IMG/VR virus record: IMGVR_UViG_3300008108_000023
Coordinates: 64,001-128,000 of that record
Source of the DNA: a virus
DNA: 64,000 bases
Reading direction: 5' to 3' (one strand)
The notes beneath the pieces are model-generated. The model had not been told where the DNA came from. It saw nothing but the letters and a program-made list of their open reading frames with translations, and made no database searches. A program made the translations under genes and the position numbers. Positions 56,609 through 64,000 of this stretch are shown one piece after another (within the stretch, counting starts at the first letter, position 1; every line of letters starts with the position of its first letter).

Positions 56609-57623
56609 TGTTTTTGATTTTAATTAATTTTTTATTCTTTTCTTTTCTTGTTAATCTTAAAAATGGATTGAGGAAGTTTATCCACGCATCATCCGATTTT
56701 GGAAGTAATAAAAATATACCATCTTCCATCATCATCTTCATGGTGTTTTTATATGACCGACCTTCAGGGTCAATCAAATCGTTTATTAATGAAGTTATAG
56801 ATTCCCTTGCTTCATCAGTTAAGAAAGGATTATCAAGACTTACAATACGACTATTGACATCAAAAAATTCCTCACCTAATATCCCATATTTGGTAACACC
56901 TGTCAGAAGATTCTTTACAAGACGATTATCGTTGTCTTCCTCAAATAAATTGTTAAATCTTTCAAGAATAAATTCAACGGTAATCTCTTCGGTTTTAATT
57001 TCAGGAACTAATGAAATTAATCTCCTGACACCTAAATTTTTGATGCCCGCAATATTATCCGATGGGTCACCACAAATCATCTTGACCAATTTTATATTCT
57101 GTATAAGAATTTGTTCATGGTCATAAACGAACATATCATTTGGTTGGTATATTTTACTGTGTGAGGGATTAAAGAGTTTGGTATTTTCTGAAACTAATTG
57201 AGTCAAATCACCATCTGAAGAAAAAATTATTTTGTTTTCTTTTGGTGAGTTTTGAACATAATATGCGATTGAATCGTCTGACTCACAGAATTCATATTCA
57301 CCTTGTCTAACAAATAGTTCTTCAAGATATTGTTTAATTCTGTTTCTTTGTTTTCCGTAAGAATGTAATTCTTCTTCAGACCTGATACGAGATTTTCTAT
57401 TCTCTTTGTATTGATGGTAGAACCTTTTTCTTGTTATAGAACCATCTTGTCCATCCCAAAAAACGACAATCTTATCCAAATGATGGATTTCAATTGTTCG
57501 TCTTAAGGTGTTTATAAAATGATATATCCCACCAATATGTTCCCCCTTATAAAAGTGATTTTTTAATCCAAAAAAACCAATAGTAAGTAAATTGTCACCA
57601 TCTACCAATAATACATTAGACAT
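56601..57623 (-). CDS. rnh: RNase H, 5'-3' exonuclease (FEN-1/T4 Rnh family)
   Basis: A 340-residue PIN-like nuclease that removes RNA primers from lagging-strand fragments. Catalytic acids are in place: Asp8 and Asp10 in VDGDN, Asp57 in FWDG, Glu114, Asp116 and Asp117 in ESDDSIAYY, Asp137 and Asp139 in SSDGDL, and Asp186 and Asp189 in CGDPSDNIAGIKNLG, the helix-3-turn-helix DNA clamp. The basic arch region at about 64-100 is also present. Length is near T4 RNase H (305 residues) with a longer C-terminus. It lies among helicase, UvsX and gp32 genes, as expected for a replication set. Confidence 0.9.
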   Translation of the reverse strand: MSNVLLVDGDNLLTIGFFGLKNHFYKGEHIGGIYHFINTLRRTIEIHHLDKIVVFWDGQDGSITRKRFYHQYKENRKSRIRSEEELHSYGKQRNRIKQYLEELFVRQGEYEFCESDDSIAYYVQNSPKENKIIFSSDGDLTQLVSENTKLFNPSHSKIYQPNDMFVYDHEQILIQNIKLVKMICGDPSDNIAGIKNLGVRRLISLVPEIKTEEITVEFILERFNNLFEEDNDNRLVKNLLTGVTKYGILGEEFFDVNSRIVSLDNPFLTDEARESITSLINDLIDPEGRSYKNTMKMMMEDGIFLLLPKSDDAWINFLNPFLRLTRKEKNKKLIKIKNNE

Positions 57624-57654
57624 TAATCATCACTCTTATAGGGTTAAACAAAAA

Positions 57655-58653
57655 TTAATCTTCTTCTTCGAAATCGTAAGTTGTTGATTCCGCTAAATCA
57701 AAGTCGCTAGACCCTAATTTTTCTTTCCAAAAACTTGAATATTCTTTTTTATACGACTCCAAAGCTTCTTTGGTGTCGGCAATATATCCATTATGGACAA
57801 CGATAACTTTACCGTCTTTGTAACCTAATCCATTAACGTGGTTTTTAAGGATTGAAATTTTGGTTCTAACAGCGTAAACAATTTTTCTACCGTCTTTGGT
57901 TGCATCAATGTGGTTGATACCTGATTTTTTCTGATTACCAAATAAGAAGATAAGTGAAGACGCTAATTTTAATGCTTCACCACCTTTTGGTTTGATTTCA
58001 GGTTGACCCATTGGATTGTCAGGTAATTCTACCCATGGTTGATTCACCACAACCATTGTCAAATAATATGACGAGTCTTTAGATGGGTAATCTTCTTTTT
58101 TTGATTTGGTAATTCTTGAGTGAATACCCATACCAATTTTATCGGATAATGCACTTGCGTTGTGTTGTTTACCACCTTTACCATCAAAAGTCATCTTACA
58201 TGGTATTGAACCAATTGAATCCCAACAAAATAAAATGTGTCTTGGGATTTCACCTTTTTCATGAGCATCAATGATGTCATTTATAAAATCGGTTGCTTGT
58301 TCAATATAGTCAAATGAATCATTGAAAATAAAATCACCTGTCCACTCGCCATTCGCATCTTTTTCAGCTTGGAAACCAAGTTCAATTGCGTGTTCCCATT
58401 TCCATTTTCTTTCAGTGATAATAAGTACGGGTAAATGGCCTTTCTTTTGTGCATCAACCGCAGCTAAAATCATTGCGGTTGTTTTTGATGAGTTTGTATG
58501 TCCTAAGAACATATTAATACCTCCCATCACGGGTCCTGGTAATCCACATGCGTTGTTAAACGCCTCACCACAATAATAAAAGTTTTCATCCTTATATTTT
58601 GTTTTTGATGAGAATTTGGATATATAATCGAATTCTTTTTTCTTGATTGCCAT
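57655..58653 (-). CDS. uvsX: UvsX-like RecA-family recombinase
   Basis: The ATG at 58653 (MAIKKKEFDY, 332 residues) is preferred; the longer frame begins with a TTG inside a terminator hairpin. The protein forms filaments on single-stranded DNA for strand exchange. Walker A is GHTNSSKTT at about 51-59, and the second ATP motif ILFCWDSIGSI lies near 145. The region around SALSDKIGMGIHSRITKSKK and MVVVNQPWVE fits the DNA-binding loops of the UvsX/RecA family, and MGQPEIKPKGGEALKLASSLIFLF is the typical C-terminal core (split here as a pattern). The tail is acidic (TYDFEEED), as expected for gp32 and UvsY contacts. No UvsY was recognised in the window. Confidence 0.9.
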   Translation of the reverse strand: MAIKKKEFDYISKFSSKTKYKDENFYYCGEAFNNACGLPGPVMGGINMFLGHTNSSKTTAMILAAVDAQKKGHLPVLIITERKWKWEHAIELGFQAEKDANGEWTGDFIFNDSFDYIEQATDFINDIIDAHEKGEIPRHILFCWDSIGSIPCKMTFDGKGGKQHNASALSDKIGMGIHSRITKSKKEDYPSKDSSYYLTMVVVNQPWVELPDNPMGQPEIKPKGGEALKLASSLIFLFGNQKKSGINHIDATKDGRKIVYAVRTKISILKNHVNGLGYKDGKVIVVHNGYIADTKEALESYKKEYSSFWKEKLGSSDFDLAESTTYDFEEED

Positions 58654-58678
58654 TGTATATTTTCTATTGTTTTTAATT

Positions 58679-58724
58679 AAAAAAGAAGAACTTGGACACA
58701 ATGTCTAAGTATGTGTCCAAGTTC
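58679..58724 (-). terminator. Intrinsic terminator between gp32 and uvsX
   Basis: A perfect 13-bp stem GAACTTGGACACA/TGTGTCCAAGTTC with an 11-base loop is followed on the minus strand by a T-rich tract. It starts 8 bases after the gp32 stop. Strong expression of gp32 with partial read-through into uvsX would fit. Confidence 0.85.
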
Positions 58725-58731
58725 ATTTTAA

Positions 58732-59589
58732 TTAGAATGGTAGGTCGTCATCCCCCTCCATGTCTTCTTGTGGGTCAACTTGAGGAACTGATGTTTTTGT
58801 TGGTGAAGATGGTTTAGACATTTCAATTTCTTGAGTGGAATTTGAAACATATTTACCAGTTGTTGTATCCCATCTTGGGACTTCACCTTTAGCAATCATT
58901 TCTAAATACTCTTCAGGTTTTTTAGAATATACATCAGACCAAACCAATTCATCATTAATCCAAGTATCTGCAATAACTGAATCAGAGTGTAGTGGTGATT
59001 GGTCTTCAGGGATGATAGATGTAATTGTTGTGTATTCTCTACCGTTACCCGCCTTAGTTAGGTTAAGATTAAGAATCAAATCCCTTCCTTTCTGTGGGTC
59101 GGTAATATCACCTTTATTTCTGAAAAGAGGTGCAATTTTATCCAAAACACCTTCACTTTTAGTGTTTCTTTTAAATCTCCAAAATTTAACACCATCTTGT
59201 TCTCTATCTCTATCAATAACTTTTACGATATAGAACATTTTAGATTTATACTGACGAGCTAAAATAGCATCTTGTTCGTCACCTGTCATTTTTAATCCTT
59301 CATGTACTTCGTTCAATGGTGAACGTTTACCTTCTTGATTTGGGTCATACAGTTTAACCCAATTACCATCAACCTGTACCTCGTGGAAATACACGGGAAC
59401 AAATGGGCTACTACCATCTTTCATAGGTAGGATTCTAATTCTTCTTTCACCACTTCTTTCACCTTTTGGTAGGAGTGTGGTAAAATACTTCTTCATTCTA
59501 TCCTCTTGGGATACCTTGTTTGTGTTGCCGCTTGCGACCTGTTTGTCTTTTTCGTACTGTGCCAGTACTGACTCTGTTGTTGACATCAT
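58732..59589 (-). CDS. 32: Single-stranded DNA-binding protein, gp32-like
   Basis: A 285-residue protein that coats single-stranded DNA at forks and recombination sites. The basic N-terminal arm (about 12-38), the OB-fold core (about 45-225; FVPVYFHEV, WRFKRNTK, ILNLNLTKAG) and the acidic C-terminal tail ending GDDDLPF match the gp32 layout. The tail binds helicase, UvsX and other partners. The protein contains no cysteine at all, so it lacks the zinc-binding site that T4 gp32 has in its core. A terminator lies on each side of the gene, so it is probably its own transcription unit. Start: the first of two adjacent ATG codons; the second is equally possible. Confidence 0.88.
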   Translation of the reverse strand: MMSTTESVLAQYEKDKQVASGNTNKVSQEDRMKKYFTTLLPKGERSGERRIRILPMKDGSSPFVPVYFHEVQVDGNWVKLYDPNQEGKRSPLNEVHEGLKMTGDEQDAILARQYKSKMFYIVKVIDRDREQDGVKFWRFKRNTKSEGVLDKIAPLFRNKGDITDPQKGRDLILNLNLTKAGNGREYTTITSIIPEDQSPLHSDSVIADTWINDELVWSDVYSKKPEEYLEMIAKGEVPRWDTTTGKYVSNSTQEIEMSKPSSPTKTSVPQVDPQEDMEGDDDLPF

Positions 59590-59636
59590 ATGTTTGTTTT
59601 TTAAAAGTTAGAAAATGTTTCTATGTAAAGTATAGA

Positions 59637-59665
59637 CAAAAAAAGTCAGATTACAAAATCTGACT
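59637..59665 (-). terminator. Hairpin terminator between Dps-like gene and gp32, possibly bidirectional
   Basis: A perfect 9-bp stem AGTCAGATT/AATCTGACT with a 4-base loop. A run of seven T follows on the minus strand and a run of nine T on the plus strand (59669-59678 area). The rest of the 108-base gap is AT-rich with no gene. Confidence 0.85.
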
Positions 59666-59697
59666 CTCTTTTTTTTTAAAATTGTTTTGGGAAGGGG

Positions 59698-60072
59698 TTA
59701 CTCAAGAGTTAAAAGATACAGTAATTTATTCAATAAACCAAGCATCTCATCTCTTAAATTTAACAAATCAGTGTCTAATCTATCATCTAAGTCATCTGAG
59801 AACTCAACAAGAGCTTCAGTACAAACTTTGACCATGTCAACGGGATTGACCTCTGAAAGGTTTACTAACTGAATAGTATTTGTATCCTCTTCAAGTGTAA
59901 ATCTACCATATTTACCCATGGCAACCTCAACAAATTCGTCAATAAGGTCTGATAAACCATCATAGGTTTTACCAAAAGCGTCGTGCCTGGCAATACCTTT
60001 TGTTTGCCAATGGTTTATTTTCATTTGTAATTGTAAACCTAATAAGAAGTTTACTTTAGAACTTAAATTCAT
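59698..60072 (-). CDS. Small helical protein with Dps/ferritin-like pattern (DUF5856-like)
   Basis: A 124-residue, nearly all-helical protein. The N-terminal helix contains QMKINHWQTKGIARHDAFG, reminiscent of the Dps ferroxidase segment (x-HW-x3-G-x3-H-x-x-F) followed by YDGLSDLIDEFVEVAMG, as in Dps. The second half has two more helices (MVKVCTEALVEFSDDLDD, LLNLRDEMLGLLNKLLYLL). Full Dps metal ligands are not all evident, and the protein is shorter than Dps (about 160 residues). Similar small proteins are known in T4-like cyanophages (DUF5856). It overlaps the 209-aa gene by 17 bases. Role unknown; a virion or DNA-protecting function are both possible. Confidence 0.7.
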   Translation of the reverse strand: MNLSSKVNFLLGLQLQMKINHWQTKGIARHDAFGKTYDGLSDLIDEFVEVAMGKYGRFTLEEDTNTIQLVNLSEVNPVDMVKVCTEALVEFSDDLDDRLDTDLLNLRDEMLGLLNKLLYLLTLE

Positions 60073-60685
60073 CTTCCTCTGTTTCTGCGTTAAAACTATC
60101 TTTTATTGTGTCGTTTGAATAATCTTCAATATCTTGCTTGGTGAGGACGTATTCGTTTTTACCTGTTTGTTGCATCTCACCTTGTTTTTGAGCAAAAAAC
60201 TCTTGGGGATTTAGATTGAAAGGGTATGAATCCAAAGAACGTAACTCCAACTTTTCTTGTGGTGATTTTTCTTTCATGGTTTCAACCTTGCTACCTAATT
60301 CATCAATTTTGTTCATTACCGCATCCATCTGAGATAATTTTTGTTCCAAATCTGTCAGTTTAGTAAATACTGTTTCCATTTTACCAACAACATCATTGTT
60401 ATTAGATTTGCTATCATCCAAATCCTTTTTAATTGATTTAGTCATATTAACTAAATCTGTGATATCGATTTCTTCGGTATCTTCCACGGGTGCTGCCGGT
60501 GCTGGTGGGACTTCAGCGGGCATCGGTGCTGCTGGGTCCATAGGTGGTACATCACCAGGTGGTGGGGGTGGTACATCTCCAACAGGAGGTGGTACTTCAC
60601 CTTGTTCCATTAAGGTTTTTGCATATTTGTTAATCGCGTTGTATCTCGCGAGTTCTTCCATAAGTGATTTTTCTAATTTTTTCAT
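60056..60685 (-). CDS. Proline-rich coiled-coil protein, 209 aa
   Basis: The N-terminal helix (MKKLEKSLMEELARYNAINKYAKTL) is followed by a Pro/Ala-rich linker at about 30-72 (PPPVGDVPPPPPGDVPP), an acidic patch, a coiled coil at about 75-140, and a polar C-terminus with LDSYPFNLNPQEFFAQ and an acidic end. It contains no Cys and no membrane segment. It is in one string with the 68-aa and Dps-like genes behind a TATTTAT element, so it may be a late protein, for example a scaffold or minor virion component. Family not recognised. Confidence 0.65.
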   Translation of the reverse strand: MKKLEKSLMEELARYNAINKYAKTLMEQGEVPPPVGDVPPPPPGDVPPMDPAAPMPAEVPPAPAAPVEDTEEIDITDLVNMTKSIKKDLDDSKSNNNDVVGKMETVFTKLTDLEQKLSQMDAVMNKIDELGSKVETMKEKSPQEKLELRSLDSYPFNLNPQEFFAQKQGEMQQTGKNEYVLTKQDIEDYSNDTIKDSFNAETEEDEFKF

Positions 60686-60687
60686 AG

Positions 60688-60894
60688 TTAGTCTTGTAAA
60701 AGTTGTCTACCGTCTTCGGTTATAAATTTTTTGTTTATTCTTTCTACTATACCATCCTTAGACCTGATAACATAACATTCACCGGTTTGAAGGTCGCATT
60801 CTTCTGTTTCCATTCCGTCTTTTGAAACGGATTTTACTTGTTTTGGATTTTTCATGTAGTTATCCAAAGTATTATTCAATTTTTCGTTGTTCAT
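60688..60894 (-). CDS. Small unknown protein, 68 aa
   Basis: A short charged protein with two Cys in a strand-turn-strand segment (EECDLQTGECYVIRSKDGIVERINKKF, shown as pattern C-x6-C-Y). The N-terminal 20 residues are helical (MNNEKLNNTLDNYMKNPKQ). It heads the string followed by the 209-aa and Dps-like genes, two bases apart, with a TATTTAT element 13 bases before its ATG. Function unknown; the coding call rests on tight packing and the upstream element. Confidence 0.6.
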   Translation of the reverse strand: MNNEKLNNTLDNYMKNPKQVKSVSKDGMETEECDLQTGECYVIRSKDGIVERINKKFITEDGRQLLQD

Positions 60895-60907
60895 GGTATT
60901 TTCTTTA

Positions 60908-60914
60908 ATAAATA
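60908..60914 (-). promoter_or_regulatory. TATTTAT element before the 68-aa gene
   Basis: The sense strand reads ATATTTATT, 13 bases before the ATG at 60894, in the 45-base gap after the large virion gene. Confidence 0.5.
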
Positions 60915-60939
60915 TCTAAAAAAGTGGAAAACTTAAAAA

Positions 60940-63900
60940 TTAATCCATTTTAAAGTATACAACGTCTCCATCGTATAGTCCTAATTCGGACATAAGTTTC
61001 GGTGACATACCCATACCAATCTCGGTAGACTTCGGTCCTCTACTAATTGGACCTTCAACCACTATTGAACCAACAGTTTTGTCTAATTGGTAATTAGGAT
61101 TTACTGTTAATTGAGTATTGTTTTTAGGGTTCTTAAATGTTGTTTTAGCAGTTTTTATAACATCATTAGTAATGGTTCTTGACAATTGAAAATCCACATT
61201 ATAGAATTTATAACTTGAATCCTTAACGTCAGACCATGTAATTCCGTTTGTGAGATTAAATCCTTGTGCGTCATCTATTGGGTATTTTTCTCCACCCATT
61301 TTATATACAATAGTTCTAAACCATTCCTCATTACCGTTTCTAACTTTTTGTATTAGACGAGTTTCATTATATCCATTATATGGTACACCAAATCTGTTAA
61401 TACCAACTTCTTGAATAACCGTTTCACCCTGTATATTTTTACCTTGTCTGTCCGTAACATATGGTATTCCTTGGTATATAACTTCTTGGTCGGTGTCGGT
61501 ATCGTTAGCGGCTCTCTGTTTGATTTTAGCAATAGCTTTTGCTTGAATTTTATCAAATAGAATTCGATAACTTGCAACAAATGAGTCTTTAGGGTCAGGT
61601 AATGAAGTATATGGTATTCGTGTTCCTGAAAAACTTGTTGAGATGTTATTACCCTTGATTTGATGAGAAACCTCAGTAATCCAATATGAACCCCTAAACA
61701 TAGGTATGTTTTTTAAGTAAAAGAACATTGTTGGTTGAATCATAACGTTACCCATGGCAGTTACACCACATTTATATGATGCTTGTTTATAATAATCGAA
61801 TAAACTTGTGTCTACATTATGAACACCAGCACCTGAAGCCGACCTTGATAGATTTTCTAAAACTTGAAAAGACTCTGATGTATTTTTTAGTGTACTTTGG
61901 TCTAATGTAACTCCTTTGAATATACCTTGATTTTGGTCACCAAAACTCACCTCAAACGCAACTACCCTATTAGATTTTGATAAATCGTTTTGTGAGAAAC
62001 CTTCTAATGATGTTATTAATAATGGGTTTGGAGTTTGTCCACCAATATAAAAACTATCGTCAACAAACTTATACGCCTTACTATTGGACATATCAATTCT
62101 TTTCGATGTTTGTCCAACTAATTGTATGATAACTTTTGGTGTCGCCTCTTGATAATCAACCTCTAAGAATGTACCAAATAAAGTTGATGCCACTTTTTTT
62201 GATGGTGTTATTTTATTCTTATTTGTCAAGTTATTACCATAAAAATTTATATAGGCAGGTAACGCTCTCATATCTAATCCAGTACCTTGTATTATCATAG
62301 AAATGGCGTTGTACAAAGGAAGTTTAGAGTTGTTTGGGTCCAATAAAGGTGTAAACTTATCTATGTTTAAATAAAATTTATCACCAATGTCTCTATTGGC
62401 TTTGTCTAAGAATAAAAATTCCTCAAGTAACAAACGTTGACCAATTGAATTACCGGCGGTCCATTTATCGTTAAATGATTTGAAAGTGTTATACAATTCT
62501 AACTTTGTTTGAGTTGAATTGTAACCTCTAAACATATCAATACTAGCAGCAGGATTACCCGTGGCGTTACTCGTTAAATTACCTAATAATGGTAAAAGTG
62601 TATTCAAATACAAAGCAAGTCTAGCTTCAGCCCCTTTTGGAACATTTGTTCCACCTGTATTTTTAAGTATTATTGAATCTTGTAAATAAGTTAAAAACGC
62701 GGCTTTGGTGTTGGTTCCTCCCGCTTTTCGATATCCACCATATATTTGAGCCAACGGCCTATGTTTTTTTATGTTATCTTCAGTTAATTTAACGTCCAAT
62801 AAACTAAAGAAATTAACATAGTAACTATCAATATCTTCACCAATATATAATTTAATAAAATTAAGATTTGGGGTTGTTAAATCTGAAGCACTGAAAGGTT
62901 GTGGTTTATAAGTTGTCAAAGACTTATAAGGTTGAACCGCTGTCAAACCATATAAAGAATTGGCATCAATTTCTTTTGGGTTTGCTAACGTAAATTTTAT
63001 TAAGTTGTTAGCACTTAATATATCTGTAGTGATAGATTCAGCGTTTCTTTTTTGTCTTTCTTTTAATGTGTTACCAATTAATAAATCAATATCATTACTA
63101 TCATCGTCTTTCTTTTCAACAACGGATAATTTCTTTAACATATCTTGGAATTTAGGATAACTAATATTCCTAAAAATGTTATACGGTATTTCTTCATTTA
63201 TTTTTTCACTAGCAAAATCAAGAAAGAAACTTTCAAAATACTCAAGTATTTGAGGGCTAAATGTACCGATTAAATCTAACGCCTTTTTGTAATTAGTTGA
63301 TATTGAATATGTGTTACCTGTTGTCCTAAAATAATCGTACGGACTTGGGAACGTTTGTCCACTAAAACTAGTTGAAAGAGTGTCGTTTAGGTACCAAAGT
63401 GTTTTAAATGTCAACTCCTCAGCTACTGTGAATGTGTTACTATTGGATATGTCACTATTTTTATGTCCCCCAAGAGATGGTAATAAAGTGTAGTTTTTGT
63501 CTGAGGTTATGTATTTGGAATTATCCATAACCACGTCCCAATAATTCATACCGCTTTTTTGTGTAACCCTATGTAATAATTTACCCGATGTACTTGTGGA
63601 AGAATATGAAACATTACCTAAAGTTATATCATAAGTTGCATAGTCATTTACTATTTGACTGTACACAGTTTGATAGAACGGTCTAATACCTGCATTAGTG
63701 TAACCAGTATATGTAACACCTGAAGTTGAACCTGATGATGTGGAAATTTTTGGTACTATATCAAAGGTCACATATTCATCATAAACAGCAAATACTGTGG
63801 CACCTGTTAGTCCTGTAAGTGGAGTTTGTGAAATTGTAAATCCTGTAGTACTTGTAATATTTGTAATGTACGTATTCGGCGCTGTTTGTCCTGTACCAGC

Positions 63901-64000
63901 AATAACCGTAACGGTCATTCCTGTTTGTAGTCCTATTGTACTTGGTACATTAATCGTAGTACCACTACTACTTGCGTTTGTTGATGTGTATGTTATTAGT
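60940..64000 (-). CDS. Large virion protein, 5' end outside window; possible baseplate hub
   Basis: The frame is open to the right edge; the internal ATG at 63918 is not the likely start, since reading upstream gives in-frame sequence (TTINVPSTIGLQTG) in the same style. Over 1000 residues are present. The N-terminal part visible here is Thr/Gly-rich beta sequence. The middle (about 190-700 from the internal ATG) is mixed. The region MFFYLKNIPMFRGSYWITEVSHQIKGN resembles tail hub proteins related to gp27/VgrG, and the C-terminal 60 residues (GPKSTEIGMGMSPKLMSELG, then YDGDVVYF) look like a double-psi barrel. Hub identity is tentative; a structural role is more secure. Confidence 0.6.
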   Translation of the reverse strand, partial: LITYTSTNASSSGTTINVPSTIGLQTGMTVTVIAGTGQTAPNTYITNITSTTGFTISQTPLTGLTGATVFAVYDEYVTFDIVPKISTSSGSTSGVTYTGYTNAGIRPFYQTVYSQIVNDYATYDITLGNVSYSSTSTSGKLLHRVTQKSGMNYWDVVMDNSKYITSDKNYTLLPSLGGHKNSDISNSNTFTVAEELTFKTLWYLNDTLSTSFSGQTFPSPYDYFRTTGNTYSISTNYKKALDLIGTFSPQILEYFESFFLDFASEKINEEIPYNIFRNISYPKFQDMLKKLSVVEKKDDDSNDIDLLIGNTLKERQKRNAESITTDILSANNLIKFTLANPKEIDANSLYGLTAVQPYKSLTTYKPQPFSASDLTTPNLNFIKLYIGEDIDSYYVNFFSLLDVKLTEDNIKKHRPLAQIYGGYRKAGGTNTKAAFLTYLQDSIILKNTGGTNVPKGAEARLALYLNTLLPLLGNLTSNATGNPAASIDMFRGYNSTQTKLELYNTFKSFNDKWTAGNSIGQRLLLEEFLFLDKANRDIGDKFYLNIDKFTPLLDPNNSKLPLYNAISMIIQGTGLDMRALPAYINFYGNNLTNKNKITPSKKVASTLFGTFLEVDYQEATPKVIIQLVGQTSKRIDMSNSKAYKFVDDSFYIGGQTPNPLLITSLEGFSQNDLSKSNRVVAFEVSFGDQNQGIFKGVTLDQSTLKNTSESFQVLENLSRSASGAGVHNVDTSLFDYYKQASYKCGVTAMGNVMIQPTMFFYLKNIPMFRGSYWITEVSHQIKGNNISTSFSGTRIPYTSLPDPKDSFVASYRILFDKIQAKAIAKIKQRAANDTDTDQEVIYQGIPYVTDRQGKNIQGETVIQEVGINRFGVPYNGYNETRLIQKVRNGNEEWFRTIVYKMGGEKYPIDDAQGFNLTNGITWSDVKDSSYKFYNVDFQLSRTITNDVIKTAKTTFKNPKNNTQLTVNPNYQLDKTVGSIVVEGPISRGPKSTEIGMGMSPKLMSELGLYDGDVVYFKMD

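Noticed and set aside
2671-60914. Plus-strand TATAAATA sites read as T4-type late promoters for plus-strand genes.
   Set aside because: There are no credible plus-strand genes next to them, and each sits just before a minus-strand start codon, so the sense-strand TATTTAT reading was kept.
1-64000. tRNA genes, insertion sequences, integrase or attachment sites.
   Set aside because: No cloverleaf-like segments, transposase or integrase motifs were seen; intergenic gaps are all under about 150 bases.

Overview
The window looks like part of the genome of a large T4-like (myovirus-type) bacteriophage that probably infects a member of the Bacteroidota. All roughly 40 convincing genes lie on the minus strand, densely packed, often with stop/start overlaps of the TAATG or ATGA type. 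The DNA is AT-rich, no tRNA was seen, and most genes lack a Shine-Dalgarno sequence, as is usual in Bacteroidota and their phages. The sigma factor resembles the short primary sigma factor of Bacteroidota, and one small protein ends in a motif common in Bacteroidota proteins. T4-type functions seen are gp46/gp47 recombination nuclease, gp61-like primase, gp41-like helicase, gp32-like single-strand binding protein, UvsX recombinase, RNase H, NrdA/NrdB, gp25 and gp6.

Layout from left to right (transcription runs right to left). 1-2665: small membrane/coiled-coil proteins (possible lysis genes) around a sigma-70 gene. 2688-10533: ClpP protease, gp46, gp47, a PD-(D/E)XK nuclease, primase and a RuvC-like resolvase with small unknown genes between them. 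10572-35690: five proteins (716, 973, 116, 282 and 854 aa) and one enormous gene; four of these six carry long Thr/Pro-rich low-complexity stretches between small Cys-rich domains. 35781-51191: a virion block from a 1414-aa tail-protein-I-like protein up through gp6 and gp25 of the baseplate. 51342-59589: ribonucleotide reductase, helicase, RNase H, UvsX and gp32. 59698-64000: a Dps-like small protein, two small proteins, and a large virion protein running off the right edge.

The most striking object is the gene at 19582-35690. It encodes almost 14 kb of uninterrupted (Thr-X)n repeat, mostly [10 protein letters not shown] units. Its frame is broken by an apparent 4-base deletion at about 23081-23087; if that is restored, one protein of about 5370 residues results. 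Thr and Pro codons vary widely among synonymous forms, so the repeat seems held at the protein level. It is probably an extended fibre or linker on the virion surface, but this is inference.

A second pattern is regulatory: a TATTTAT core sits 4-26 bases before the start codon of ten genes or gene strings, nearly all virion or candidate lysis genes, and was not seen before the replication genes. This looks like a late-gene signal. Four hairpins resembling intrinsic terminators punctuate the replication genes, and two of them show that the longest open frames for primase and UvsX start too far upstream.
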